Below are positions 42,204-52,343 of a stretch of 64,000 nt of DNA, piece after piece; position 1 is the first letter of the stretch, and every line of letters starts with the position of its first letter. Source of the stretch: an uncultured Syntrophobacterales bacterium. Lineage in GTDB: Bacteria; Desulfobacterota; Syntrophia; Syntrophales; UBA5619. The stretch is taken from contig CAIYSL010000033.1 of NCBI GenBank assembly GCA_903928915.1, forward strand, positions 115,673 through 179,672, in the 5' to 3' direction. Both the position numbers and the translations under genes were made by a program. The notes beneath the pieces were generated by a model that worked only from the letters and a program-made list of their open reading frames with translations, did no database searches and was not told the DNA's origin.

Positions 42204-43889
42204 ATGGCCATCGACCCGAATAAAGTGATCTACTCCATGATCGGGGTGAGCAAGGTCTATGATAAGAAGCCGGTCCTGAAGGACATCTGCCTCTCCTATT
42301 TCTATGGGGCCAAGATCGGCGTCCTGGGGCTGAACGGTTCGGGCAAGAGCTCGCTCCTCAGGATCCTTGCGGGTGTGGATACGGACTTCATCGGCAAGAC
42401 GATCCTCTCCCCCGGTCACACCGTGGGGTTTCTGGAGCAGGAGCCCCAGCTCGACGACGACCGGACGGTCCGCGAGATCGTCGAGCAGGGGGTTCAGGAG
42501 ACAGTCGATCTGCTGGACGAATTCAATCAGATCAACGAAAAATTCGCCGAGCCGATGGACGATGCGGCGATGACCAAGTTGCTCGACCGGCAAGCGAAGG
42601 TCCAGGAGAGACTCGACGCCCTCGACGCCTGGGACCTCGATTCCCGCCTGGAGATGGCGATGGACGCCCTGCGCTGCCCCGCCGGCGAGACCCCGGTGAA
42701 GGTCCTCTCCGGCGGCGAGCGGCGGCGCGTCGCCCTTTGCCGGCTCCTCCTGCAGAATCCCGACATCCTGCTTCTGGACGAGCCGACGAACCACCTCGAC
42801 GCCGAGTCGGTAGCCTGGCTGGAGCACCACCTCCAGGCCTACCCGGGGACCGTGATCGCCGTGACCCACGACCGCTACTTTCTCGACAACGTCGCGGGCT
42901 GGATCCTGGAGCTGGACCGGGGCCAGGGGATCCCCTGGAAGGGGAACTACTCCTCCTGGCTGGAGCAGAAGCAGAACCGTCTGCATCAGGAGGAAAAATC
43001 GGAGACGGAGCGGCAGAAGACCCTCGAGCGGGAGCTGGAATGGATCCGCATGTCGCCCAAGGGGCGCCACGCCAAGTCAAAGGCCCGGATCAACTCGTAC
43101 GAGAATCTCCTGGCCCGTGAATCCGAGGAGCACGCGAAAGACCTGGAGATCTACATCCCGCCCGGACCCCGCCTGGGAAGGCTCGTCATCGAGGCCGAGG
43201 GGGTCGGGAAGGGCTACGGCGAGAAGCTCCTGGTGGAGAACATGAACTTCGCCCTCCCCCCCGGCGGGATCGTCGGGGTCATCGGTCCCAACGGCGCCGG
43301 GAAGACGACCCTGTTCCGGATGATCACCGGCCGGGAGAAGCCCGATACCGGAACGATCCGGGTCGGCGAGACGGTAAAACTCGCCTATGTCGACCAGAGC
43401 CGCGACGTCCTTGACCCCGCTAAGACGATCTGGGAGATGATCTCCGCAGGGCAGGATGTCATCCGGCTCGGGAACAGGGAGATGAACTCCCGCGCCTACG
43501 TCTCGCGGTTCAACTTCTCGGGGACCGACCAGCAGAAGAAGGTGGGGCAGCTCTCGGGAGGGGAGCGGAACCGGGTCCATCTGGCCCGGATGCTCAAGGA
43601 GGGGGCAAACGTCCTGCTTCTGGACGAGCCGACCAACGACCTGGACGTGAACACGATGCGGGCCCTCGAGGAGGCCCTGGAGAACTTCGCCGGCTGCGCC
43701 GTCGTCATCAGCCATGACCGGTGGTTCCTCGACAGGATCGCCACGCACATCTTGGCCTTCGAGGGGGAGAGCACGGTCCTCTGGTTCGACGGCAATTACT
43801 CCGAGTACGAGGCCGACCGCAAGGCCCGTCTGGGCGCCGCGGCGTCGCAGCCCCACCGGATCAAATACCGCCAGCTGACGAGGATCTGA
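42204..43889 (+). CDS. ettA: Energy-dependent translational throttle, ABC-F protein EttA
   Basis: A 561-residue ABC-F ATPase with two nucleotide-binding domains and no membrane segment. GLNGSGKSS and GPNGAGKTT are the two Walker A motifs; LSGGERRRVALCRLLL with LLLDEPTNHLD and LSGGERNRVHLARML with LLLDEPTNDLD the signature and Walker B pairs. The linker between them (about residues 245-300) contains GRHAKSKARI, the P-site tRNA interaction motif of EttA. It binds the ribosomal E site and gates the first peptide bond according to ATP/ADP. GCAAGGAGG lies before the ATG. Confidence 0.95.
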   Translation: MAIDPNKVIYSMIGVSKVYDKKPVLKDICLSYFYGAKIGVLGLNGSGKSSLLRILAGVDTDFIGKTILSPGHTVGFLEQEPQLDDDRTVREIVEQGVQETVDLLDEFNQINEKFAEPMDDAAMTKLLDRQAKVQERLDALDAWDLDSRLEMAMDALRCPAGETPVKVLSGGERRRVALCRLLLQNPDILLLDEPTNHLDAESVAWLEHHLQAYPGTVIAVTHDRYFLDNVAGWILELDRGQGIPWKGNYSSWLEQKQNRLHQEEKSETERQKTLERELEWIRMSPKGRHAKSKARINSYENLLARESEEHAKDLEIYIPPGPRLGRLVIEAEGVGKGYGEKLLVENMNFALPPGGIVGVIGPNGAGKTTLFRMITGREKPDTGTIRVGETVKLAYVDQSRDVLDPAKTIWEMISAGQDVIRLGNREMNSRAYVSRFNFSGTDQQKKVGQLSGGERNRVHLARMLKEGANVLLLDEPTNDLDVNTMRALEEALENFAGCAVVISHDRWFLDRIATHILAFEGESTVLWFDGNYSEYEADRKARLGAAASQPHRIKYRQLTRI

Positions 43890-43936
43890 GCGCAGCTCGG
43901 AACCCGTTCCTCAGGAGCGGACCGGTGCCGCCGCCC

Positions 43937-44437
43937 TCATCTCCTGCCCGGGCGCTCCCTCTTCTCCCGGTCGGTGGCGGGCCCGGTGCCGGTATCGAGG
44001 GCATGCGGTCTTCCCGCCCGCTCCAGGTCCATCGGCCGATAGGAAGCGTCATCGTACCCGTAGATGACCCGGAACAGGTGACCGACCTTGCCGAGCGAGG
44101 CGGCCACCACCAGTGTCGCGAGCATGATAGCGATCAGAACCGCCAGGACGCGGACCGTAACCCGCTTTCTCTTCAGCTGCCGATTGTATTCGTCCAGACG
44201 AATATTCTTTTCATTCAACTCCTCCAGGTTCTGCGTGAGCAGCGACTCGTGCCGCTGGATGGTCCGGTACTTCCCTTCCAGCTCCGCCGTAAGTTCCTGG
44301 CAGGTTTGATTTTTCTGCTTCAATACCGCTTCCATGCGCCTGCACTCACCGTCCGCCTGCTCGAGTTCGGCGACACGCCGACGCACCTGAGCGAGTTCTT
44401 CGATAAGCTGTTCCTTCGTTTTGTCCTCGTCCCGCAT
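43937..44437 (-). CDS. Coiled-coil protein with one membrane helix
   Basis: A 166-residue protein from an ATG with a weak ribosome site. The first ~95 residues are a continuous coiled coil beginning KTKEQLIEELAQVRRRVAELEQ-like (heptads of E/L/R), the type that usually precedes PAS domains in deltaproteobacterial sensor kinases. A membrane helix follows (VRVLAVLIAIMLATLVVAA). No sensor or kinase domain is present, so it may be a stand-alone scaffold or a remnant of a kinase. Its hydrophilic tail after the helix is short and basic. Confidence 0.55.
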   Translation of the reverse strand: MRDEDKTKEQLIEELAQVRRRVAELEQADGECRRMEAVLKQKNQTCQELTAELEGKYRTIQRHESLLTQNLEELNEKNIRLDEYNRQLKRKRVTVRVLAVLIAIMLATLVVAASLGKVGHLFRVIYGYDDASYRPMDLERAGRPHALDTGTGPATDREKRERPGRR

Positions 44438-44941
44438 CGTGTCTACCCCGTTCGCGTGGCTCTTGAACCTCCCCGCTACAGGCCACGGGGAGTACGGTAC
44501 CAATATTATTTGTACCATATTTCGCCGCTGCTGGATACGGGCATGCTGAGCGCCGCTCGATCGCAGGGCGGATTGTCCGCGGGGCTGCCGGCGGGACGGC
44601 AAAATCGGCTGCGGTGCAGGATGAGCGCAGGTACGGCGGCGCCTGTCCGATTGCGCCGGACAAAGTCCGGAACCGCCGGATTTCGTCCACCCGGGCCGGA
44701 TAGAAGGTGGGGTGCAACACCGATTTCGTCGGCACGCGTCCCCTGCGCAGTCCGTGCGGAAATTGGTTCATTACGTAGTTTTGCTCAGTTACGTTCCTAG
44801 CGCCTGCGGGTGCCGATTGTGGCATACCTATTGCCGCATCAGAGGCGAGCCGCTTTCCCGATTCAGTGATACCGGTAGGGACGCGGAGGACATCGGGAAC
44901 CACCGGACAATAATTCATGCGGAAGAGGAGGAGAGAGGAGA
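44438..44941. other. Non-coding divergent region
   Basis: 504 bases between the coiled-coil gene and the cytidylate-kinase-like gene. It contains a sigma-54-like promoter (listed separately) and no convincing gene; the short open frame near 44712-44951 lacks family features. Confidence 0.5.
44820..44834 (+). promoter_or_regulatory. Sigma-54-type promoter element
   Basis: TGGCATACCTATTGC has the -24 GG and -12 GC dinucleotides exactly 10 bases apart (consensus TGGCAC-N5-TTGC). It lies about 107 bases ahead of the next start codon. No enhancer-binding protein gene is close by. Confidence 0.45.
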
Positions 44942-45754
44942 ATGTCGCTGATTGCCATGACGCTCGAAATGGGTTCCCTCGGTGATGAGGTTGCGCAGGG
45001 TGTCGCCAGGGAACTGGGACGGGCAGTGGTTCATCATGAGATCATCGGGCACCTTGCCGACAAAATGCGGGTGCGCAAGAGCCATGTGATCCGTTTCCTC
45101 GACAACAAGGCAACGGTTCTCGACGGCTCTCCCCTGACCGGATCAGCCTGTCGATCTACACGGCAGACGAGATCTATCGCATTGCGCAGCGGAACGACGG
45201 CGTGGTGATCCACGGCTGGGGGGCGACCCATCTGCTGCGCCAGGTGGGCCACGCCCTCTGTGTGCGGGTGCGCGCCGGTGGAGCTGCGGGTGAAGCGGGT
45301 CATGGAGAGACTCAACACGGACGATGAGGAATTCGTGCGCCGGGAAGTGGAATATTCCGACGAGGCGCACGGGGCCATCATCCGCCGGCACTTCGGCGTA
45401 AACTGGCAGGAATCCGAGCTGTACGATTTGGCCCTCAACAGCGAGCGCGTCCCCGTCGACGGATGCATCGAGGAGATCCTCAGCCTGGTCCGGAAGGCCT
45501 CCTTTGCCCCGACCCCCCAATCCCAGGCCACCCTGGACAATCTCTCGCTGGCCGCACAGGTGCGCGCTGCCCTGCGCACCGATACGCGGACCCGGAAGGT
45601 GGATATCCTGATCGAATCCGATGCCGGCCACGTAACGCTCGCCGGGGTTGTTACCTTCGACATAGCGCTCGCCACGCTCACCGAGGTAGCCGCACAGGTG
45701 GCCGGCGTCCATGTGGTGGAGAATCGAGTCAAGCAGGCGGTGCCGTTCAGGTGA
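44942..45754 (+). pseudogene. Frameshifted cytidylate-kinase-like protein with C-terminal BON domain
   Basis: The first frame gives LIAMTLEMGSLGDEVAQGVA, typical of the cytidylate kinase-like family. Near 45130 (within CCCC) the homology moves to another frame (RISLSIYTADEIYRIAQRND, GVVIHGWGATHLLRQ), and near 45273 it returns to the first frame (PVELRVKRVMERLN...). The restored part ends in a BON-like domain (LIESDAGHVTLAGVV, VHVVENRV). Two compensating one-base shifts would explain this: either sequencing errors in C/G runs or a decayed gene. An uninterrupted version would be ~270 residues. Predicted role, if intact, is nucleotide/phosphoryl transfer with a membrane or lipid-associated BON domain. 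Confidence 0.7.
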
Positions 45755-45859
45755 TCGCCGCTGCGCGCAGGCTCACCCCGCGCGTGCCCTGATCCGGATG
45801 CGCCGGCGCCGCAGAGGAAAGCCTGCCCCGCAGGAAGGGATGCGGGACGGGGAAATTCC

Positions 45860-46750
45860 TCAGGCGATGAACAGGAACAGCGCCGGAATCGTGGCAACCC
45901 CGGCAATCGTCGTGAGCGAGACGATGGCGCTGCTGAATACGGGATCGGCTTCGTACTTGACCGAAAAGATCGTCACCAGTACGGCGGCCGGCATCGCCGC
46001 CTGCAGGACGCAGATTACCCGCTCGTCCCCGCTGAGCCCCAGCGCCCGGCAGATCCCCCAGGCAATCAGGGGCGAGAGGATCAGTTTGATCCCCGCCGCG
46101 CACAGGGTGTGGATTAGCCGCGTCGAGTCGACGAAGAACCGCAGCTTCAATCCGCCGCCAACGCCGACCATCGAGAGCGGAAACGTGGCCGCGTTCATCA
46201 GCGAGAAGGTGTGCGTCACCAGCGACGGCAGCGGTATCCTGAGCGCGGCGAAGACGATGCCCGCCGCGATTGCCAGGATGAGCGGGTTTTTGATGACGGC
46301 CTCCGGCGTGGCGCGGCCGGTCATGATGTACACCCCTACGCTGTACAGAAAGAGGTATCCTCCCAGGGCGAAGAACAGTGCCGGGACCGTCCCGGCCTCG
46401 CCCAGGAAGCCATAGCAGATGGGGACCCCCAGGAAGATGTGGTTGCCGTAGGACGCCCCGAGCAGGAAGGTCCGGCGGAATCGATCCCCGAGGGCCAAGA
46501 GCCGGCACGCACCGATGGCGCAGAGGTAGGTGGTCGAGAGGGCGGCGAATCCTCCTGCCGTCATGAGCAAAAGCCCCCCGGCCTGAAGTTCCGGCAGGCG
46601 GGCGATGGAAAAAAACGTGGTCACCGGCAGGAAGAAATGGAAGACGAGGCCGTTGACCACCTGCACGGGAAAGGGCGCCCTTTTCATCAGGACGTAGGAC
46701 GCCATCATGATCAGGAACATGGCAAAGACGTTCTGCAGCGCCGCTTCCAC
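45860..46750 (-). CDS. AEC (auxin efflux carrier) family transporter
   Basis: About 296 residues with ten hydrophobic segments in two similar halves, as in AEC transporters. Features include FHFFLPVTTFFSIARLP, GNHIFLGVPICYGFLGEAG (two halves shown as GNHIFLGVPI and YGFLGEAG) and a second-half MPAAVLVTIFSVKYEADP motif typical of the family. I use the GTG at 46750, three bases after the mnmG stop, with AAGGAGA 13 bases upstream; an ATG ten codons on is an alternative. The substrate is probably a carboxylate; it is not determinable. Confidence 0.85.
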   Translation of the reverse strand: MEAALQNVFAMFLIMMASYVLMKRAPFPVQVVNGLVFHFFLPVTTFFSIARLPELQAGGLLLMTAGGFAALSTTYLCAIGACRLLALGDRFRRTFLLGASYGNHIFLGVPICYGFLGEAGTVPALFFALGGYLFLYSVGVYIMTGRATPEAVIKNPLILAIAAGIVFAALRIPLPSLVTHTFSLMNAATFPLSMVGVGGGLKLRFFVDSTRLIHTLCAAGIKLILSPLIAWGICRALGLSGDERVICVLQAAMPAAVLVTIFSVKYEADPVFSSAIVSLTTIAGVATIPALFLFIA

Positions 46751-46752
46751 GG

Positions 46753-48651
46753 TTAGGTCCAGTCTCCTTCCCCGCGAGCCCGGGCGGCCTCCAGCTCCTG
46801 TTTCTTGATCACGATGAGGATCGCCGTAAGGGCGGCCTGGGTCATCCCGGGGATCCGTTCGGCCTGACCGACCGTGACCGGCCCGACGCAGGCGAGCTTT
46901 CCCTTGAGCTCGTTGGACAGGCCCGGGACGGTGGCGTAATCGAACCCGGCCGGTATCTTCACCCCTTCGAGCTCCTTCATCCGCGTGACCGCTTCCCGCT
47001 GCCTGAGGATGTACCCCTCGTACTTCGCCTCGATCTCGATCTCCCGTTTGACCCAGCGGTCGGCCACTGCCTCCCACCCCTCGAACCGGGCGAGATCGTC
47101 GTAGGCCAGTTCCTCCCGTTTGAGGAGCTGGAACAGGGTGGCAGGGTTCTTGATCGGCGGCGTGCCCAGCTCGGTGAGAAGCGCGTTTGTCGCCGCAACG
47201 GGATAGAGCGTAACGGACGTAAGCCGCCGGATGCCAGCCTCCACCCGGCGGACCTGATCCGCGAGCCGTCCCTGCTGCTCCGGTGCGATCAGGCCGAGCT
47301 CTCTGCCCTTCGCCATCAAGCGGACCGCGGCATTGTCCTCCCTGAGGATCAGCCGGTACTCGGCCCGGGAGGTGAACATCCGGTAGGGCTCGTCGACCCC
47401 GCGGGTCACCAGATCGTCCACCATCACCCCCATGTAGGCCTGCGACCGGTCCAGAATAAAGGGAGGTCTCCCCTGCACGGCGAGGGCGGCGTTCACACCC
47501 GCCCAGAGCCCCTGCGCCGCGGCCTCTTCGTACCCGGATGTCCCGTTGATCTGTCCGGCCAGGTACAGCCCGCCGACCCGCTTTGTCTCCAGCGTGAGAC
47601 GCAGCTCCGTGGGCTGAATGAAGTCGTACTCGATGGCATAGGCCAGACGCATGATCTCGGCCCGCTCCAGGCCCGGTACGCTGCGCACCACCCGCTCCTG
47701 GAGCTCCGGAGGCAGGCAGTTCCCCAACCCCTTGGCATAGATCTCCTCGGTGTCGAGCCCCTCGTGCTCGAGGACGACGGGGTGGCTCTCCCGATGGGGG
47801 AAGCGCATCACCTTGTCTTCGAGGGAGGGGCAGTAGCGGGCGCCGATCCCGGTAATCGCCCCGGCGTACAGCGGGGAAAAGCGGATGTTGTCACGGATCA
47901 GGCGGTGGGTCTGCGCCGTTGTCTCCGAAAAAAACGAGGGGAGACGCACCTCGGGGAGCCCTGCGGAGGTAAAGGAGAAGGGGGCGGGATCGGGGTCGCT
48001 GTCCTGCCGCAGGAGGGTCGAGAAATCGATCGTCGAGGCGCGAAGGCGCGGGGGGGTCCCGGTCTTCAGCCGCCCCATGGTGAACCCGAGCCCCTTGAGC
48101 GCTGCGGACAGCTCACCCGCGGCGATCTCGCCGGCCCGGCCCGCCGGATACCGCACAGCGCCGATGTGGATCAGCCCCCCCAAGAAGGTCCCCGTCGTGA
48201 TGACCGTTGCCCGGCAGCCGAACACCACACCGGTTTGATCGGCCACGCCGCGGATGCGGCCGTCCTCCACAAGGAGGTCCACCACCAGCGACTGTCGCAG
48301 GTGGAGGCGCGGCTGCCGCTCGACGGCCGCCTTCATGGCCAGGCGGTAGCGCTGCTTGTCGCACTGCAGGCGGGTGGATTGGACGGCAGGTCCCTTGGAG
48401 GCGTTCAACAGCCGGTAGTGGACGGCGGTCTGATCGGCAATCTTCCCCATCTCGCCACCCAAGGCATCGATCTCCTTAACGAGCTGGCTCTTGGCGAGCC
48501 CCCCGATCGCCGGGTTGCAGGACATCAGCGCGATCGAATCGAGGTTGATGTTGACCAGGAGCGTCTCACAGCCCATCCGCGCCGCGGCAAGGGCCGCCTC
48601 GCAGCCCGCATGCCCGCCGCCCACGACGATGACATCATACTCCCTACTCAA
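46753..48651 (-). CDS. mnmG: tRNA uridine-5-carboxymethylaminomethyl(34) synthesis enzyme MnmG
   Basis: A 632-residue FAD-binding tRNA modification enzyme. [19 protein letters not shown] is the FAD Rossmann motif; family blocks [27 protein letters not shown] [29 protein letters not shown] and [18 protein letters not shown] are present, and the C-terminal domain ends with VKIPAGFDY. With MnmE it adds a carboxymethylaminomethyl group at U34. mnmE and rsmG, its usual neighbours, are not in this window. Confidence 0.96.
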   Translation of the reverse strand: MSREYDVIVVGGGHAGCEAALAAARMGCETLLVNINLDSIALMSCNPAIGGLAKSQLVKEIDALGGEMGKIADQTAVHYRLLNASKGPAVQSTRLQCDKQRYRLAMKAAVERQPRLHLRQSLVVDLLVEDGRIRGVADQTGVVFGCRATVITTGTFLGGLIHIGAVRYPAGRAGEIAAGELSAALKGLGFTMGRLKTGTPPRLRASTIDFSTLLRQDSDPDPAPFSFTSAGLPEVRLPSFFSETTAQTHRLIRDNIRFSPLYAGAITGIGARYCPSLEDKVMRFPHRESHPVVLEHEGLDTEEIYAKGLGNCLPPELQERVVRSVPGLERAEIMRLAYAIEYDFIQPTELRLTLETKRVGGLYLAGQINGTSGYEEAAAQGLWAGVNAALAVQGRPPFILDRSQAYMGVMVDDLVTRGVDEPYRMFTSRAEYRLILREDNAAVRLMAKGRELGLIAPEQQGRLADQVRRVEAGIRRLTSVTLYPVAATNALLTELGTPPIKNPATLFQLLKREELAYDDLARFEGWEAVADRWVKREIEIEAKYEGYILRQREAVTRMKELEGVKIPAGFDYATVPGLSNELKGKLACVGPVTVGQAERIPGMTQAALTAILIVIKKQELEAARARGEGDWT

Positions 48652-48960
48652 TCTGAGACCTCCCCGAAAGGGATCATCCTATCCGATTGCGGGCAACACA
48701 CTGTTCCCGGCAGAGGCAAAAGGCCGGGTTTCATGCGGGGGCGATTGGAGATGTTTCCGGGCGCCATGTCACCGCAGCGAAGCGCGCATGGCCGGAAAAA
48801 GATCCCGAACCCCGGTGAAACTCGGCCTTGCAGCACCGAGAACGCAGCAAGAAATGTTGCAAGAAGGGTTTCCTGCCCCGGGTTAGCGCGGGAAATTCTT
48901 GCAGTTCCGGTGGCAATTTAATATTATTACAAATTAAACTCAATCGAAAAGAGAGGCCCT
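48652..48960. other. Divergent intergenic region upstream of mnmG and the YhcC-type gene
   Basis: 309 bases. A plus-strand promoter is visible near 48899-48927; no gene was recognised. The last ~60 bases are AT-rich. Confidence 0.5.
48899..48927 (+). promoter_or_regulatory. Sigma-70-like promoter for the radical SAM-hisHF-pdxST transcript
   Basis: TTGCAG and TATTAT with a 17-base spacer, 33 bases ahead of the GTG start. Confidence 0.5.
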
Positions 48961-49905
48961 GTGGCGAAACCCTCTTTCTGGAACAACACCAAGCGGTACT
49001 ACGACCTGAAGAGCTACTGGCGGAACCGCTTCGGTTGTCGGGTCCACAAGCTCCCGCTGGACGCCGGGTTCACCTGCCCGAACCGCGACGGTTCCGCTGG
49101 AACGGGGGGGTGCATCTACTGCGACTCGCGGGGTTCGGCGCTCAGGCAGGCAGGGGCGCTTCCCGGCGTGGAGGAACAGCTCCGCCGGGGGAAGGATTTC
49201 TACCGAAGGCGCGGGCGACCGGAGAAGTTCATCGCCTATTTTCAGACATTCACCAACACCTATGCCCCGGTGGGGACGCTGCGGACCCGGTACGATGAGG
49301 CCCTCGCCGACGAGGACGTGGTCGGGCTCTCGATCGGGACCCGGCCGGACTGCCTCCCCGACGAGACACTCTCTCTGCTGGAATCCTATGCGGAGCGATC
49401 CCACGTCTGGCTGGAGTTCGGCCTCCAGTCGATCCATGACCGGACCCTCAGGGCGATCAACCGGGGCCATGACGCGGCCACCTTCCTCGACGCCGTTCGG
49501 CGGGCAAGCGGCGGCAGACTGATGATCTGCGTGCACGTCATCGTAGGGCTGCCGGGAGAGTCGCGCGCCGATATCCTGCAGACAGCGCGAGTAGTGGCGG
49601 GGCTGCCGGTGGCGGGGATTAAGATCCATTCGCTGCTGGCCCTGGCAGGGACCCTGCTGGGTGAACGGTACACCCGCGGGGAGGTATCGCTGATGGACCA
49701 GGCGGGGTACGTGGAAACCGTCTGCGACATCCTGGAGCTCATGCCGCCGGAGATGGTGATCCAGCGGCTCACTGCCGAGGGGTACCGGGAGATATTTCTC
49801 GCGCCGGCCTGGGCGCAGCATAAACTGGCAGTCCTGGGGGCGATCGAGCGCGAACTGGAGCGGCGCGACTCTTGGCAGGGAAAGCACTACGGAGGAACAG
49901 CATGA
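48961..49905 (+). CDS. YhcC-type (TIGR01212) radical SAM protein
   Basis: A 314-residue radical SAM protein starting at GTG. The start SFWNNTKRYYDLKSYWRNRFG and the cluster motif CPNRDGSAGTGGCIYC (CxxxxxxxxxxxxCxxC-type, as in Elp3-like enzymes) identify the YhcC family. FIAYFQTFTNTYAPV and VWLEFGLQSIHDRTL are further family blocks. The function is unproven; genetic links to tRNA or iron-sulfur chemistry have been suggested for relatives. Its stop overlaps the hisH start (ATGA). Confidence 0.9.
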   Translation: MAKPSFWNNTKRYYDLKSYWRNRFGCRVHKLPLDAGFTCPNRDGSAGTGGCIYCDSRGSALRQAGALPGVEEQLRRGKDFYRRRGRPEKFIAYFQTFTNTYAPVGTLRTRYDEALADEDVVGLSIGTRPDCLPDETLSLLESYAERSHVWLEFGLQSIHDRTLRAINRGHDAATFLDAVRRASGGRLMICVHVIVGLPGESRADILQTARVVAGLPVAGIKIHSLLALAGTLLGERYTRGEVSLMDQAGYVETVCDILELMPPEMVIQRLTAEGYREIFLAPAWAQHKLAVLGAIERELERRDSWQGKHYGGTA

Positions 49906-50537
49906 TCGGTGTCGTCGATTACCGGGCGGGAAATCTGACCAGCGTCGCCCGCGCCCTTGCCTACCTGGGGCGGGAGTGCATCGTAACGAGCGACCCCCGG
50001 ATCCTGGATGGGGCGAGCCACATCATCTTTCCCGGTGTCGGCGCCGCCGGGACCGCCATGGCAAACCTGCGGGAACAGGGCCTCGACGTCTGGTTGCGGC
50101 AGTGGGCGGCGGAAGGGAAACCGCTGTTGGGGATCTGTCTCGGCACCCAGGTGATCTTCGAATACAGCGAGGAGGATGATGCGGGGTGCCTCGGCATCGT
50201 ACCCGGTACGGTCAGGCGCTTCCCGGGGGAGCTCCAGGCGGGCGGGCAACGGTTGAAGGTCCCCCACATGGGATGGAACAGTGTCGCGTTTTGCATCGAC
50301 CACCCGGTTTTTTCCGGCCTCGCGGAAGGGGCCGAGTTCTATTTCGTCCATTCCTACTACCCGGCGCCTTCCGCTGAGGGATGGGTGGCTGGATGGACGG
50401 AGTACGGGATCCGCTTTTCCGCAGCGGTGGCGCGCGGAAACCTCGTCGCCGTCCAGTTCCATCCGGAAAAGAGCGGCCGACCCGGTCTGACCATTCTGGA
50501 GAACTTCTGCCGCTGGGGAGGGACATATGCTCAGTAA
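49902..50537 (+). CDS. hisH: Imidazole glycerol phosphate synthase, glutaminase subunit HisH
   Basis: A 211-residue class I glutamine amidotransferase that releases ammonia for HisF in histidine biosynthesis. The nucleophile elbow is [15 protein letters not shown] and the His-Glu pair is in [16 protein letters not shown] is HisH-specific. It overlaps hisF by 11 bases. Upstream histidine genes are not linked here. Confidence 0.94.
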   Translation: MIGVVDYRAGNLTSVARALAYLGRECIVTSDPRILDGASHIIFPGVGAAGTAMANLREQGLDVWLRQWAAEGKPLLGICLGTQVIFEYSEEDDAGCLGIVPGTVRRFPGELQAGGQRLKVPHMGWNSVAFCIDHPVFSGLAEGAEFYFVHSYYPAPSAEGWVAGWTEYGIRFSAAVARGNLVAVQFHPEKSGRPGLTILENFCRWGGTYAQ

Positions 50538-51306
50538 ACGGATCATTCCCTGCCTCGACGTGCGCGCGGGCAAGCTGACCAAGGGGATAAAGTTCCTGGG
50601 CAACATCGACATCGGCGATCCCGTCGAGGCCGCGCGGGAGTATTACGAGCAGGGGGCCGACGAAATCGTCTTTTACGACATCACGGCCTCCGCGGAGGGG
50701 CGCGCGATCATGATCGACGTGGTCAGGCGGGTGGCCGAACGGATCTTCATCCCCTTCTCGGTCGGGGGCGGCATCCGGACCGTGGAGGACATGCGCCAGG
50801 TGATCCTCGCCGGCGCGGAGAAGGTGAGCGTCAACACCGAGGCGGTGCTCAACCCGGGGATCATAACCGAGGGGGCGCGGGCCTTCGGCAGTCAGTGCAT
50901 CGTCCTCGGGATGGATGTGAGGAAGGTTGGGGAGACGCAGAACACTCCCTCAGGATACGAGATGGTCATCCACGGCGGGAGGACCGCGACCGGCATCGAT
51001 GCCCTCTGGTGGGCTGCGGAGGCCGAGCGTCTCGGTGCGGGGGAGATCTGTCTGAACTCCATCGACGCTGACGGGACGCAGGACGGCTACGAAATCGATC
51101 TGACGGCGCTGATATCCGGCCGCGTCCGGATCCCGGTGATCGCCTCCGGCGGCGCCGGAAGGCCCGAGCATCTGTACGACGTCCTTACCCGGGGGCAGGC
51201 CGATGCGGCGCTCGTCGCCTCGATGGTCCACTACCGGACCTACACGATCACGCAGATCAAGACCTACCTCCAGGACCGCGGGGTGAAGACCCGGATGCGG
51301 TGGTAA
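50527..51306 (+). CDS. hisF: Imidazole glycerol phosphate synthase, cyclase subunit HisF
   Basis: A 259-residue TIM barrel. [19 protein letters not shown] holds the catalytic Asp region of the first strand, and [16 protein letters not shown] the second catalytic Asp; GGGIRT and VIASGGAG are phosphate-binding loops. With HisH it forms imidazole glycerol phosphate and AICAR. The sequence has TKGIKF in place of the usual VKGVNF, a variant of the first loop. Overlap with hisH confirms the pair. Confidence 0.94.
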   Translation: MLSKRIIPCLDVRAGKLTKGIKFLGNIDIGDPVEAAREYYEQGADEIVFYDITASAEGRAIMIDVVRRVAERIFIPFSVGGGIRTVEDMRQVILAGAEKVSVNTEAVLNPGIITEGARAFGSQCIVLGMDVRKVGETQNTPSGYEMVIHGGRTATGIDALWWAAEAERLGAGEICLNSIDADGTQDGYEIDLTALISGRVRIPVIASGGAGRPEHLYDVLTRGQADAALVASMVHYRTYTITQIKTYLQDRGVKTRMRW

Positions 51307-51433
51307 CGGCAGCCTTGGTCGGATAGCGCGGGAATGGCCGCGCCCGCCGCCGGCAGAGATAATTGTGCTTGACGTTGGCGGCGAAAATGCCGTAAGAGTG
51401 AGGGAAAATAACAGAATACACCCGCAGGGAGGG

Positions 51434-52324
51434 ATGAAGCGCGTGGATGCAAAACGGTACGAACTGAACGTCCAGCTGGCCCAGATGCTCAAGGGGGGCG
51501 TGATCATGGACGTAACGACGGTGGAACAGGCAAAGATCGCCGAGGAGGCGGGTGCGGTGGCGGTGATGGCGCTCGAACGGGTCCCGGCGGATATCCGGCG
51601 GGACGGCGGGGTGGCCCGGATGTCCGACCCGTCGATGATCGCCGCGATCAAGCAGGCCGTCACGATTCCGGTGATGGCCAAGGCCAGGATCGGCCATTTC
51701 GTGGAAGCGCAGGTCCTCGAGGCGCTGAAGATCGACTACATCGACGAGAGCGAGGTCCTCACCCCCGCCGACGAGGAGTGCCATATCGATAAGACCCGCT
51801 TCGCGATCCCCTTCGTCTGCGGCGCCAGGAACCTGGGCGAAGCCCTGCGGCGGGTCGCCGAAGGGGCGGCCATGATCCGCACGAAGGGGGAAGCGGGGAC
51901 GGGCAACGTCGTCGAGGCGGTCCGCCACATGCGGACGATGAACCGCGAGATCCGGCAGCTCGCCGCTATGCCGCTTGAGGAGGTGACCGGCTTCGCCAAG
52001 ACGAACGGCATCCCCTACGAGCTGGCCCTGCGCGTGAAGGAACTCGGGCGGCTGCCGGTGGTCAACTTCGCCGCCGGCGGGATCGCCACACCGGCCGACG
52101 CGGCGCTGATGATGCAGCTCGGCTGCGACGGGATCTTTGTCGGCTCCGGGGTATTCAAATCGGCGACCCCGGCGCTCCGCGCCCGGGCGATCGTGAAGGC
52201 CACGGCCTTCTTCAACGATCCCGCCAAGGTCCTCGAAGCCTCGCTGGGTCTCGGCGAGGCGATGCACGGCCTGGAGATCGGGAGCATTCCCAAGGAACAG
52301 CTCCTGGCGGGACGGGGATGGTAG
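51434..52324 (+). CDS. pdxS: Pyridoxal 5'-phosphate synthase lyase subunit PdxS
   Basis: A 296-residue TIM barrel that builds PLP from ribose 5-phosphate, glyceraldehyde 3-phosphate and ammonia. Near-invariant blocks: [66 protein letters not shown] and [21 protein letters not shown] (shown in parts). The catalytic Lys is in VMAKARIGH. The ATG at 51434 has GGGAGGG almost against it, while a GTG three codons on is spaced better, so the start is uncertain by 9 bases. pdxT follows after 19 bases. Confidence 0.95.
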   Translation: MKRVDAKRYELNVQLAQMLKGGVIMDVTTVEQAKIAEEAGAVAVMALERVPADIRRDGGVARMSDPSMIAAIKQAVTIPVMAKARIGHFVEAQVLEALKIDYIDESEVLTPADEECHIDKTRFAIPFVCGARNLGEALRRVAEGAAMIRTKGEAGTGNVVEAVRHMRTMNREIRQLAAMPLEEVTGFAKTNGIPYELALRVKELGRLPVVNFAAGGIATPADAALMMQLGCDGIFVGSGVFKSATPALRARAIVKATAFFNDPAKVLEASLGLGEAMHGLEIGSIPKEQLLAGRGW

Positions 52325-52343
52325 CTGCCCCGGGACGGATTCC

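Noticed and set aside
44712..44951. 79-residue open frame
   Set aside because: It lies over a sigma-54-like promoter and overlaps the cytidylate-kinase-like start; composition does not look coding.
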